This document shows positions 38,101 to 50,300 of a stretch of DNA of 64,000 bases, in pieces. Below the pieces are notes generated by a model. It did no database searches. It was not told the origin of the DNA and saw nothing but the letters and a program-made list of their open reading frames with translations. The stretch is taken from positions 26,615,233 through 26,679,232 of the forward strand of contig CM053330.1 of assembly GCA_028583605.1 (NCBI GenBank), written 5' to 3'. The stretch is from Dastarcus helophoroides (taxonomy: Eukaryota; Arthropoda; Insecta; Coleoptera; Bothrideridae). Both the position numbers and the translations under genes were made by a program. Each line of letters begins with the position of its first letter. Within the stretch, counting starts at the first letter, position 1.

Positions 38101-41100
38101 TGGGGGTCAGAATTTCTCTACACCGTTGCTCATGCCAAAAAGTAAATACTACGACAATGTGGAATCTTGCGTTCGATTAATGACTCATTTTGGAGGAGTT
38201 GTTACACTGCCACATGATCTCAGGTAGTGTACACTACCTGTAATTAAATTCAAGTGAAAGTGTTAAAATATTTAATTATTTTAGGGTTCCTTTCGCTAGA
38301 TATATAGCTTGGAATAATATATCTCTCTTTAGAAGATTTTCAATTGAAAGGGTGTACAGGGAGAAGAAAGTTTTTGGTTTTATGCCACGAGAGCTTTATG
38401 AGTGCGCCTTTGATATTGTTACATCTACATCAGGTAATTTTTATTGACCGAACACATTTTTACCTACAATTTTGAAAATATTGCGTCTTTATTCAATTTT
38501 TAAAAATTTTTCTTGGAAATTCCCACTTTTTTTTTTGAAATTTCGCTTTTTTTATAATCCCCGGTTTTATTTTTAGAACTTTTAACGCTTTTCCGAAATT
38601 TCTGTTTTTCTATATGGCGACTTGTTTTGGAAATTTCGACCTTTTTGAAATTACGATTTTTTTTTAATTTATAATTTTTTTGAAAATTGAACTGTTTTAT
38701 ATTAAAATATTCACTTTTTTCGAAATTCAACTTCGCCAAAAACTTTCCGAAAATATAACAAGGAACCCCATCGATGAAGTGGTGCCTGTTATATGATGAT
38801 TTCAGGTAACTTAATGGCAGATGCCGAGGTTTTATACATAGTTTACGAAATTATAAACGAACTGCCCAAATTGAGAAACAAATCGTTTCTCATCCGCCTA
38901 AACCACACGAGCCTGATTAAAGCCGTACTCCTCTACTGCGGGGTCAAAGACAAACACAGTGATGTTTGTGCAAACTTCTCGGCCGCTAGGGTAACACGGT
39001 TCCATCACAAAGTGGCGCAAAACAAATTATCGTTGTTTTAGGAAGGAAAAATACCGAAATTACAATTACAGGCCTACTTAATAAGCCTGGGTCTCTCCGA
39101 CAACTCAATAAGCACGCTATTGGGCATTTTAAATTCTGAATTCGAAGTGAGCAAAGCCATGAACCATCTGCAGATGATCACGAAGAAGAAATCGGGGGAA
39201 GCCAGTCAGTTGGCCAAACAAGCCTTGCAAGAGTTAAAGTGCATCGCGCAAAACGCTGAAGCTTTTGGAGTTACGGTAAGTTGTACTTTTGAATTTGATG
39301 CAGTCTCTCTAAGCAAATTTGTTAGAAGGACTTTTCCGAAATTTCGACTTTTTCTGTAAAATGTTTAATTTTAATGTTTCTGTAAGTTCGACTTTTGATT
39401 AATTATTGATTTTCAAAAAAATGTTGTCGAGTTTTTTCGAAATTTCGATTTGTTTTTGGCAATTTAGGCAGTTTTTTTTAAATTTTTTCCAAATCCGACT
39501 TTTGAGAATATAAACTGTTGCGAGTCCACGAGTTTTTCAAAATTATTATTTATTTGGAAATTTTGCCTTGAAGTTTTACCTGTTTTTCAGAATCCCTACT
39601 TTTTTCCCAATTTTTTTAGAAATTTCGATTTAAAACAAAAAATTGTTCATATGTCAAGTGGCAAACTTCACAGCATCTGTCAAAATCTAAGCCATACAAA
39701 ATATTTTGTTTGAGAGGAAAGACAGTCACTTCATTAATTTGTTGAAACATTGCCCTACACGAAATCGCTTCAAGAATACATTGAAACCATTTATAATTCC
39801 TCAAACTAGCGTCAAAATGCTGCACATTTTAAAACGCATATCACGCAAAAAAATGCAGTCAACTTCAGCTAGGATTCATTGTAAAGACACGGCGTTGCAT
39901 ACAATCGCTCCAGAAAAAATCGAAATCAAACGTTCTATGAAAAATTATTGACAATATTTATTAGTTTATTTATCAACATCAAAGTAAGCACCTAGTTCCC
40001 GTTTTTGAACACGAAAGAGAAACACCTTTAAATAAGCACCATCAAGCAAGGCACGATATTTGTTTTTCATCTTTTCAAATCCTGTTATTTCACGAATTGT
40101 CACTTGTTTTATGATATTTAACCTTAAATATAGTTGTTAATATAGCTGAATTCGACTGAAAATTTCGTGAAAATCGGGTTAGCCGTTTCCGAGATGAGTT
40201 CGGATAAACAGAAACGGACAAAATTTTTCAAAAACTAATCTATTTGGCTACTTAGAACCTGCAAAAATCCCTATCTGTACCTCAGAAGCAAACTATGTTA
40301 AGTCTTAAAACTCATTCTTATGATAAACAAAATTAAAGCTATTAGATCTAGTTTAGGTCTGGTATAAACTTGGACTTTACATTTTTTTAAATCGCCTAAA
40401 TTTGCTATTTATTTATATACCTTGATTGTGAAGATATCAAATTAAAGGTGGTGTTTTTCTAATAGACACAACATCCTTAACTCATTTTGGGAAAAATTGA
40501 AGCTTAAGAAAAGACAGGTGTTAGTTATTTTGAAGTCACATACACTTTAATTTCGTTTTTTGTCATTTTTTGGATAAGTTCAGACAACTCTTTTTAATTT
40601 TCAAAATTTGAACTGTGTTTCAAAATTTCTATTTTTTTAAAAATCTATCATTTTTTCCAAATATGATATATTTTTCGAAATTTTGATTTTTTTAAAATTT
40701 CGACTTTTAAAAATTTCGAAAATCGATGTTTTGATTTTCGAAATTTTTATTTTTTTTGGAAATGTCGATTTGCTCACTTTTAAAATCTGTACATGTCGGC
40801 TTTTTTGGAAATTTTTAATTTTCAAAATTTTAATTTTTTCGAAATCTCATTTTTCTTTAGCAAATTTTCAATTTTTGAAAATTTTATTTGCTTTATTAAC
40901 ATCAACTTTTTTAAAAATATAACCTTATTGGAAATTCTCACTATTAAAATGTGTAAATGTTGTTTTTTTTTGGGGATTTTTACTTTCCAAGATTTTAATA
41001 TTTTCGAAATCTCGGTTTGTTTTCTTTGGCAGTGTCGACTGTTTCAAAAAATCCAATTTTGAATTTGTTTGGAAATTTTAACTATTAAAAAAATGGAGTT

Positions 41101-44100
41101 TTCAAAATTTAAGTTTTTTTTTGAAATTTTGACATTTTTGAATGAGTTTACATATTTTTTTTAATTTTCAGAATTTTTTCTGTTTCACAATGACGACTTA
41201 CATCGATTTTCGACATTTGCAGTTTTTGAATATTTCGATTGTTTTTTTTTTAAACTCGACATTTTAAAAGTCTACCTTATTGGAAACACTCACTTTTAAA
41301 ATGTATTCTTTTTGTTTTGAACATTTTTATTTTAAAATTTAATTTTTTTAGAAACACTAAACACAACAACAGAAATATGAGTTTTTCAAAATTTAAGTTT
41401 TTTGAGACGTTTGACTTGACAATTTTAACAGTTTTTCAAGTTTCTTCGAAATTTCCGAATTTGATCAATTTCGATATTTTTTTAATTTTGGACTTTTTTG
41501 ACAGTAGTGATTTATTTGTTGAAAATATTGATTGCTTTAAGTCTCTACTGTTTTTTGTGATTCGACTTTTTTGGAAATTTCGTTTTTACTGGTTGGAAAT
41601 CTTCCATTTAAAAAATTTGAAGATCGACTTTTTTTTAAAAATTTTTACATTTCAAAGTATTATTTCAAAAGATTCGATTTGTTTTCTTTAACAATTTCGA
41701 TTTTTTCCTGTTTTCCCAAATTCGCTTTTTTGGAACTTTTATTTATGGCAAATTTGAATTGTTCAAAATTTGAGCGTTTTAGGAAATTTTTTGACCACCA
41801 AAATTTTAACTTTTTTTTACAATTTTCACTTTTTTCAAAATTCCCTTAATTTCCCTAAATTTTGTAGATATTTTTAATCCTGAACTTTTTTGAACATATC
41901 AATTTTTTTTCGTGAAACGGAGTGGTCTTTGGTTATCTTTAAAAATTGAAATACAAATCTTTCTTGGTTTCAGGGGATAAGATTTGTATTTCAATTTTTA
42001 TCAATTTTTTTTGGAAAGTTCGATTGTTCTCTTTTAAATCTCGTCCTTATTGAAGCTCTACTTTTTAGACTTTATTATTGGAAATCCTCACTTTTAAAAT
42101 ATCTGAAGTTCGGTCTTTTTTTTAAATTTTACATTTCAACATTCTAATTGTTTCAAACCTCTATCTCTTTTCTTAGGCAATTTCGAATGCTTTTTCAAAT
42201 TTTGTTTTCCCAATTCTACTTTTATTGGAAATTTGAGTTTTTCAAAATTTGAGTTTTATTTGAAAACATTTTTACTTCGAAATTTTAACTGTTTCTCAAC
42301 ATTTTTGTTTGTTTCTAAATTTCGTAATGTTCGGAGTGTTTTTTGGAAATATCAATTTTGTTCTGTAAATTTCTATTGTTTTTTAAATTTCGACGTTTTT
42401 TTTTAATTGGACTCACTTGAAAATTTCCATTGGAGATATTCATTTTTAAAATAAAACTTCGAGATTTTTGAAAATGTTTACATATTTCGATTAGTTTTTT
42501 TGGGGGAAATGAGGATTTCCATCAAAATTTAAATTTCCAAAAAAGTCGGATTTCAAAAAACAATTGAGAATCAAAAGGTAATCGAAATTTTCAAAAAATA
42601 AGTAGACATTTCGAAAAAAAGTCGAAAATTCTTTAAAAAGTTCCACCTTTTTTGAAGTTTATATATTTTTTTTTTTGAAAGCTCGATTGTTTTTGTCTAA
42701 ATTTCAAGTTTAAACTCAGAATGTCTACATGTTCTTGAAAATTCGACCCTAAATTTTGATTCTTTTCTTGAAATTACCCCAACGTCCACATTTTCAAAAA
42801 GTAGGAGGAATTAAAAAAATGCCAAGTTAATTAATTAAAATCCTAAATTTGCTAAATTCTTTAGAGAGCCTGACCAAAAATAAGTCGACATTTTTAAGTG
42901 AAATAGGCCTTTTCAGTTTAAAGCATGAAAACTATGAAAAACAATGTAGGCATTTCAAGTCCAAATCCTTTATTTCAAGAAAAGTAACAAAAATTCCATA
43001 CTATTCTAGAAATTTCAATTTTTTCCTTCGAATTTCCAACTTCATTTGTAAAATTTGACCGCAAACGTTACACTTCTACAAACAATTTCAAATTTCGATT
43101 TCTTCGAGATTGACCTTTTTTACCTGGAAACCTAAAATTTCGTCTAAAAAGTTGAATTTACGAAAAAAAAAGACTATTTTTTTCTTTTATTTTGACCGTT
43201 AGTCACTGGTCACTTTATAATCGAGAATCCAGAAAAGTGGTGAAATCACTTGTCAGAATCAAGATATTCTGACTGTTTATTGAGACACACTTGAATGTAA
43301 TGAGTGACGATTGTTTACAATAAATTCTTTCTAGTTTGACATTATTATTGCCCCTGGTTTGGTTTACAACGTACAGCAGTATTCGGGAATGATATGCCAG
43401 TACTGTTACGAGCTAAAGAAGAAGCATAAGCACGCAACAATGGAAGTGATAGCTGCCGGGGGCCGCTACGACTCCATGATAGCCTACTACAGAAAAATAA
43501 TGGAGCATGCGAACTGCCTGGGACGAGACATCAGTCAATCAGCCGTCGGTATCTCTATATCTTTAGATAAACTAGTCCAAGCTTTACAAAAGGAACACGA
43601 CGAAGATGAAGACGACTTGCCCCCTGTCAAAGTCTTCGACACAGTTGTCTGCTCCGTTGGGAATAAACTTCTCCTCAAGGAAAAAGCTAAAGTAATGTCA
43701 AATCTCTCTCGTACTTCGCACTTTAGGTCATAATTTCAGATTCTTCGAAATCTATGGTCTGCAGGGATCAAATGCTGCCTAATCGAATCAACGAACATTG
43801 AAGAAATCCAAGAGCAATGTGACGAAATTAAGGTGCCCCACGTCATCATGCTCAAAGACTCCGAGCAGGGCACCGTTCGAATTCGCAGCTGGGACCGAGA
43901 TAGGTAAGCATTTGGAGTTTTGCTTCTGCGTCTGTAGGTGCATCGTAGACGTTGCAATATGCCTGTTGCAACTTGCGCGTTACAACCTCGTCGACCTTCC
44001 GATGAGGTCCAATTTAATATCTTAAAATATTGCTCTCTAATTTGGCTTCATTTAGGTTTCACGAAAAAACTGTCAATATTTCCGACTTGGTCGAGAACAT

Positions 44101-47100
44101 GCAGAGGATAATAAAAAGTTGGAATGGGAACCAGCTTGAAAGTAGCCAGGTGCAAACTACAATTGTCAGATCTGACAGTAAGTCGAATTATTCTGAGAAA
44201 AATCACGAGCCCAACGTTGCCATATTGTTCGTAACTGTTGACAAGATGTCTTCTAATGCCAAAAAACGTTATGAAAATCAGGTAAAATATAATTTCTTGA
44301 CTTAACTCGTTAATTTTGAATTTAGGGCGCAATACCCTAGAATAGAATTTAGATATCCTTACCTTATACTGTTCACAATTGGGACAAAATACCGAATCTA
44401 ATAAATCTCATTAAAAAAATAAGGTTTGAGGAAGAATTGGAAATTTATTCTTATTTTCTGAATATCAAGTTTAAATTTGAAATTTGTTGGTTTTTCCTTT
44501 AAAGGCGAAATTTCCAGAAAAGTCAAAATTTCGGGAAAAACTGGAAATTTCAAGTTTAAATTTCAATTTTGTTATAATTTTAAAATATTTGTATTATATC
44601 CGGGGTTCCCAAGATCGAGCTGAAGAGAGAATTTGTTTTTATTTGTGAATTGTGAGAAAGTTATTTTTTCTGAAAATAAACTGAAATTTAAAATTTAGAT
44701 TCATTCTAAATTTCTAAAAAATATTTGTTGATACTATCAAAAATAACAGCAATTTGCTACTGATCTTTTTTTTTTAATTTCGAAATTAAACTTACTTTAC
44801 AAAAACAAAGAAAGTAACGTTATTTATAATGATTGAAGATTTATAAAGAATAACTTTTTCTTGTACTTACAAATAAAAAGGAAATTCTTCTTCAGTACTC
44901 CTATGTCGGGACATTCTGTACGACATTAATTGGTTTAAAGAATTTGACAATTTTCGTAAATTCAACACAGAAATTCCAAATTAATTTAAATCTCAGTTTT
45001 TTTAAACTTCCGACTTTTTTCAAAAGTTTGAAATTTTGATAGGTCAAAATGTCAAAGAAAAATAGAAATTTATGGATTAAAAATGTCTTTAAATTTCTAG
45101 CTTATGGTCGGTTTTTTAGGAAAGAGAAAAAAATTAAGTCTGGGGTAGGAATTTTGAGGAGAACAAAATCAAAATTTTTAAAAAAGTGTAAATATTGAAG
45201 AACGTTTAACATTTTCAAAAATTAATATTGAGCTTGAAGTCGGAATGTTGGAAATAATTGTAAAAACTTGAAATTTCTAGGGAAATTGAAAATCGAACTT
45301 ACAAAAAAACGAAATTTATGAATTAAATTAAATTTCGGTTTTAGACTTTCGAAATTACTGATTTTGTTTCAATTTTGCCTGTTCTTGCACAAAAAGTCCA
45401 AATTTTCGAAACCTATGCAAAATTTTGAAAAAAAAAGAGCGATTTACTACTTAAACTAAAATAGGGAACGTTTTCGACTTTTTTCTTGAAATCTGGACAT
45501 TTTTACGAAATTTCGAGATCTCTTTTGAAATGTCGAAGATTTTCGAAATTCCTGTTTCATTATGAAATTTTCCCCGTTTCAAAAAAAAACTAAATTTTCA
45601 ACAACAAAAAAATTCTAAATTTATTAAAAAAAATCCGAAAATTGGCTACATAAACTTAATTGAGGGACGGTTTCAGTTTTTTTGAAAACCTTGAATTTAT
45701 TCGAAATTAAGTTTTCTTTTGAATTGTCCAAGGTTTTCAAAATTTCGAATGTTTTCTTTGGAAATTCTGGCTGTTTTCCGAAAAGTCTAAACTTCCAAAA
45801 ACATATCAAAGTTTTGAAAAAAAGGTTGCTTGATTACATGAGCTAAACAGGGAAACCTTTTCGATTTTTATTTGGGAAGCCCCGACTTTCTTTACAAAAT
45901 TCTGAGTTTTTTTCGAAATTTCCAGTTTTTTTGCAAACTACTTTTTTTTTGAAGACATAGCTTCTTTTCTTTTTTGGAAATGTCGATCATTTTTTATGAA
46001 ATTTTAAGTTTTTTTTTGGAAGTTTCCAGTGTCTGTTTTTCAAGAAATATCTACTTTTTTTGGAAATCTTCAGAATTCTCAAATTCTTTTTGATAAAATT
46101 CGCGGCTTTCTTTAAAAATTTTGATATCTTTACTGTTGCAATTCTTCGACTTATATTTTAAAGTTTGGAATTTTTTTGTAAAAATGATCTTTTTTTTTAA
46201 TTCGTTTTACTAATATTATATCTATTTCAAGGAACTTTTTTGAACTTATTTTCTAAATTTTGAATGTTTTTTGAAATTTTTGGATTTTCACTTTGTTCTT
46301 GAAATTATTGACAATTTTACAGTTTACAGTTTTTTTTTTGTTTGCAAGTATTTTTTAAATTTTCGTAACAGTTTTTCACAATTTCAGCCTTTTTTTGAAT
46401 TTCTTTGTGATTTTACTTTTTTCGACATTTTGATTTTGCTGGAGATGTAATGTTTTTCAAAATTTCCACTTTGAAAATGTTATTTTTTTTTTTCAAAATA
46501 GCTACCTTAAGATTTATCAAAGTTTCCTGCAAATGATCATCATTTGTGATTATTTAGGTAATTCCTCACATTCGAAACTTGATGTTGCTGTTTTTTATAG
46601 GCTTCCCCACATGCGCAACTCGAGGTTGCTGTTTTTTTATAAACATTTGATTTCAAAACCAGAAATTGCAAATTGTTTTTTATTTTTGTAAAATTCAAAA
46701 GAACTTTGCGACCAAGTGGAAAAACGGCGAAAAAGCAGGGCAAGTAATCAGAGAAGTTGCGAGGCGGAATTTTAAAACTATTTGAAGAAACACGGCAAAT
46801 TATGTTTGTGGAAATTATTATGCCATCCTAATTTAATATTTATTCTGTTTTTGACATTTTTGCTTACGTTTCTTAATTATTGAATTGAGCAGAGAATTTA
46901 TAGCATATACCATTTTTAGATACGATCTCAATTAAACGAATTATTTGATCGTCTTCTGGGATATGTGATAGTGTTGGGGATTCACTTAGAAACAAATATA
47001 ATACGTACCTTGTCATCCTATTTGGAGTTCGACTCTGAAGAAGACTTCCAGAGATCAGTTTCATCTGTGATTGAAAAGTGAGGTTAAAATAAACACAGTG

Positions 47101-47254
47101 CTCGAATTATTAATTTTTATTTTTCAGGCATCAAAGACATAAGAAGTACATTGGTGAAATATGCGATGAGATATATGATCAGAAATTAAAGTCTTCAAAG
47201 CCATTGATAATTTTGTACAGCTTAAGTGACGCGTTTCATAAATTGATCGATTGA
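29185..47254 (+). CDS. Gcn2: eIF2-alpha kinase GCN2 (EIF2AK4), 22 exons, one frameshift
   Basis: Senses amino-acid starvation through uncharged tRNA and phosphorylates eIF2-alpha. Exons: 29185-29241, 29293-29463, 29514-29769, 29945-30084, 30136-30251, 33673-33930, 33979-34140, 34438-34651, 34704-34956, 35758-36000, 36323-36456, 36509-37195, 37251-37530, 38087-38223, 38285-38433, 38806-38990, 39042-39275, 43335-43691, 43740-43903, 44056-44281, 46920-47077, 47128-47254. Product about 1568 residues: RWD (about 10-130), pseudokinase (about 235-500, HRDIKD present but no DFG), kinase (about 527-990: GKGAYG, K555, HRDLKP at 761, GDFG at 780, GTALYVAPE), HisRS-like domain (about 1000-1430) and C-terminal domain. 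An acidic insert splits the kinase lobes. One surplus base at 29422-29426 breaks the RWD frame; all other junctions keep phase. Introns are either 48-61 bp or enlarged by repeats. Confidence 0.95.
30378..31046 (+). repeat. Polypyrimidine tract in Gcn2 intron 5, left part
   Basis: About 670 bases made almost only of C and T in irregular TTCTTCCTC-type words. It gives a false 203-residue Phe/Ser/Leu frame (30327-30938). The tract is cut by the 31047-33340 element and continues after it. Confidence 0.85.
31047..33340. mobile_element. Non-autonomous hAT-like element inserted in the CT tract
   Basis: Left end CATAGGTGTAG, inverted right end CATGGGCGTAGGCAGG, both followed inward by GC-rich GGGGCG/GGGGAGAGGGG words. 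The octamer ATCTTACC is duplicated exactly at 31039-31046 and 33341-33348. Removing the element rejoins the polypyrimidine tract, which confirms the insertion. The interior is T-rich GAAATTTC array; no transposase is seen. Confidence 0.85.
33341..33600 (+). repeat. Polypyrimidine tract in Gcn2 intron 5, right part
   Basis: Continuation of the CT-rich tract after the hAT-like insertion, with TTCATCTTC-type words, ending shortly before exon 6. Confidence 0.8.
35270..35490. repeat. Degenerate 21-bp minisatellite in Gcn2 intron 9
   Basis: Units close to AAATTAGAAGCAAATTTGTTC recur about ten times with drift. It differs from the GAAATTTC array, which occupies the preceding 35110-35260. The rest of intron 9 (34957-35757) shows nothing else. 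Confidence 0.6.
37560..38060. repeat. Degenerate minisatellite with GACGTCATATTAC units, Gcn2 intron 13
   Basis: Units of about 35-45 bases with the loose plan GACGTCATATTAC, then AATCTTAACTGACGACT, repeat across nearly the whole intron (37531-38086). GACGTC(A) words recur near 37710, 37860, 37953 and 38043. No open frame or splice signal explains the pattern. Confidence 0.65.
38450..38760. repeat. GAAATTTC-type array in Gcn2 intron 15
   Basis: Short block, T-rich on the plus (sense) strand, with words such as GAAATTTCGACC and TTTTTTGAAA. It makes up most of a 372-bp intron. Confidence 0.7.
39290..43150. repeat. Arrays and repeat remnants filling Gcn2 intron 17
   Basis: T-rich GAAATTTC array occupies about 39300-39640 and 40550-42520; from 42530 to 43150 it is mixed or A-rich. 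Between them, 39650-40540 is non-array; near 40160-40220 the phrase GTGAAAATCGGGTTAGCCG followed by GAGATGAG resembles widespread insect transposon sequence. The plus frame at 39706-39951 is not recognised. Confidence 0.65.
41940..42000. repeat. Perfect 22-bp inverted repeat with 17-base loop
   Basis: The arm 41940-41961 is exactly complementary to 41979-42000 around a loop containing TTGGTTTCAGGGGA. The loop phrase is shared with repeat fragments near 18400 and 60760, and the sequence just upstream (GGTCTTTGGTTATC) resembles one near 22000. It is most likely part of a dispersed repeat. Confidence 0.8.
44460..46530. repeat. GAAATTTC-type array in Gcn2 intron 20
   Basis: Mixed-orientation array: A-rich on the sense strand until about 45440, T-rich after. 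Fills most of the 2638-bp intron 44282-46919. The last 350 bases before exon 21 are ordinary sequence. Confidence 0.7.
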
Positions 47255-47265
47255 TGTACTTATAA

Positions 47266-47271
47266 AATAAA
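47266..47271 (+). terminator. Gcn2: Gcn2 polyadenylation signal
   Basis: AATAAA begins 12 bases after the Gcn2 stop codon (TGA 47252-47254). Position is plausible but implies a very short 3' untranslated region. Confidence 0.6.
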
Positions 47272-47291
47272 ATTATTTTCTTACACAATGT

Positions 47292-47297
47292 TTTATT
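47292..47297 (-). terminator. Prp39: Prp39 polyadenylation signal
   Basis: TTTATT on plus reads AATAAA on minus, about 90 bases past the Prp39 stop codon. It lies only 20 bases from the Gcn2 signal, so the two transcripts end tail-to-tail and probably overlap slightly. Confidence 0.6.
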
Positions 47298-47387
47298 AAC
47301 AATACATTTACTCACATGTATAATCAGTATATAAAAAGGAATCGATACAACAACACAACAGAGTTTCAAATTAAAATCAAATACAAT

Positions 47388-50300
47388 TCAATATCCATAA
47401 CCGCCCCCGTAGGACCCCCACTGATTGTAACTACCATAGCCTCCCTGAGGGTATTGCCAGTTTTGGTACTGGTACTGCTCCCCTTGGTTGAATTGGGGAT
47501 AGTTGTACTGTCCTTGACCTTGCCCGGAGTACTGATAGGAACCCTGTACTGATGAATTACCATAGTTGCCATAAGCTCCATAGGAGCTGCTTTGCGCTGC
47601 GGGTTGTGTAGACTTTTCTTTTTTCGATGATGAAGCTTCACTGAAAATAATCATTTTTCATTGTATCTGTTTTACTTTTATTACTGCCAAACTTTGAGAA
47701 AAAATGACCTTCAAAAAACCTTTTTTCTTAGAAATTTAAATCTTGAAATAAAAAAAAATTAAATCAAAATCACAAAGTCAAATTAAATTTGAAATTGTTT
47801 CTATAAATTTAGAAATTTGTTGAACTTCAAACCTTTGGAAACAGTTCATTTAATAAATTTTTGCTTTTTTTCAATAAATTTTCGGTTAATCTTTAAATGT
47901 CTTTTCTAAAATTTCGATTTAAAACTTAATTTTAGTATTCTGAGCATCTTCTAAAAATGTTGCCATTTTCCAAAAATTTTATTTTTAAGAAACTTGCAAA
48001 TTTCGAGAAAAACTGAATCCCAAGAAAATTGTATTCTTTTTTTTTGGGACGTAAGATTCTCCTTGAAATTAAAAAATAAATGCAAAATCTTCTTATAGAT
48101 TGGGAACTTTTTTAAAATTTCAATCCAGTTTCGATTAAAATTTTTAAACTTGAAATGTCATACATACTTACACAATTTTTTCTCCTAATTTCGACCTTTT
48201 TTTTTTTAGAAATTATAAATTTCCAGAGATTTGGACTTTATTAAATGTCAATTTTACTCTCTGATTTTTTTCAAAATTTTCAGTTTTGTAATCCAAATTT
48301 CAATAGGAAATAATTAAATTAAATTGAAATTTTGAACATTTTAAACATGACATATGTATTTGGAAAACAATAAGCACCCACAATGAGGAACCACATTTCA
48401 AACATCTTTTATCTCTCACCTTTTAGTCTCTTTTTTCCTGGCGTCTTTCACCTGCTTAGAGTATTTTTGGTACTCCTCATATGCCTTGTGCACAGATTGG
48501 ATGTCCTTTCCGAAATCCTCCAAAAACTCCAACTTTCTTTGGGCAAACAGAAGCTTCTGCTCATTTTCAATATTCTCCTTCTCTAAGAAGCTGTCAATGA
48601 TCTCGATAACTTCACCTTCGGGGACATTCTCCCTTTGCAAAGTCAAGTCAATTAATTGCAGGTACAATCTAGGATTGTTGGCGTCTTTGGTGATCGCTGT
48701 CTTGAGCACATCAACCGCCTTATCGTAGCTCTTAATGACTTTTAGGCAAAACCTGGAATATTTTATGGCTATGTTGCTGGCGATCACTTTATTTTTGGAA
48801 TTTGTTATGTAATGCTCATAGAGCTGGACGCATTTGTCGTGATCTTCCCGCCTTCTTTCTAGGTTTATCCGTCTATAGGCGATCTGGAGCATATTTGGGA
48901 CGGATTTTTCCAAATTTACTAAGATTTCGGCCGCTCGGTTAGCATTGTTGACACACTCCTCGAACATCGCCCATTGGAGGTGCAGATTGGGCTTCTTCAG
49001 GTGGTGGATCGTACACGCCCTCTCGTAGACGTCCCGAATTTTCGTTTGAAGTTCTTCGTCGTTAAGGCTTTCCAGATAATGGACGAACTAAACAGAAGGG
49101 TTGAAATGGTGAAAAGCTGGTGGCTAGATTTTTTTTTTAAATTTTATATGTGCATTATTTTTCAAAAGCGTTTCTCATATTTCAGAATTTTTAATGTAGA
49201 GTTGTTTAAAAAAATGGGTATTTGAAGTGTAATAAGAAAATGAGTTTTCACCTTTTTTGGTCAATTTGGAAATGTGAAGTTGCCTCAAAACTAGTTACCT
49301 TTGTAAATTATTTACATGGTAGATAATTTAGTTAAATTATTATCTTAGATTAGTATATAGCAAAGTTTCCTCTTACGATATTTGAAAATCAGTTACAAAT
49401 CACTTAATGGAAATTAGATCTCTAGTGTACTTATGTGACTGACTAAATCGGAAATCTTTACAGTGACCACATCATACTCATGAGGCCAAAGAAGGCCGAA
49501 ACCGGTCTATAGTTGCTGGTTGTAAATCTTTTTAACTGTAGCGTATTCATTTGTTTTATAAAGAATTTTAAATATCTTATAATCGTGTGTCAAAAAATTG
49601 TTTTCAAAAGTAAACAATTACATTTATGGGTTTGATAAGCTAAAATAAAAAAAAATGTGTAAACTGTTTTATTACATAATATTTAATTCACTTTGAAATG
49701 TAGAGTTCAAATATGCCAAACAAATTTAACTATAATTTTTCAAAAACCATTGCTCATATTTCTTAAATTATTTGAAAAAAATTGGTGTTTGGAGTAAAAA
49801 ATCCTATTTCAATTTTGATGCATAGTTCGAATCTGCCATGCAAGTTAGCCATAATTTGTCATCAGGAAGTGAAATGGGAGGAAGTTGGTAGACCACCAAT
49901 TAACATTTACAAAGCAAGCAAAGCTATATGTTTAAAAATTCAACCTACCTTGAGCCAAAATTCCTCATAGAGTGCGCAGGCTATTAGACACCTTTCAAAC
50001 AAAACAATGGTTCGAGTTTTGTCTCCTTGCCCAATTTCATACTCCAAGTAGTCTTGCCAATTTTTCAGCTGGCACCTCTCCAATGGTTTCACGTGGAAGT
50101 ATGGCCTCTTAATCTGAAGAAAAACAAATAAACCATAAACTGCATATCGCCCCCAAATAACCGAAAAATTACAAAAATTCTATTAAGTCAGATGGCCCTT
50201 GCGTTGTCTTCAAAAGAAAATCAGAATCACCCTTTGAAACTACAAAAAGTGATCAAAACGCAGTAAATCATCATTCTTTTCGTAGTTGATCTCGGCATCA

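Noticed and set aside
46893..46919. Earlier acceptor (GAGCAG at 46887-46892) for Gcn2 exon 21
   Set aside because: It leads in frame to a stop after YHF; the acceptor ending at 46919 keeps phase and restores the C-terminal domain.
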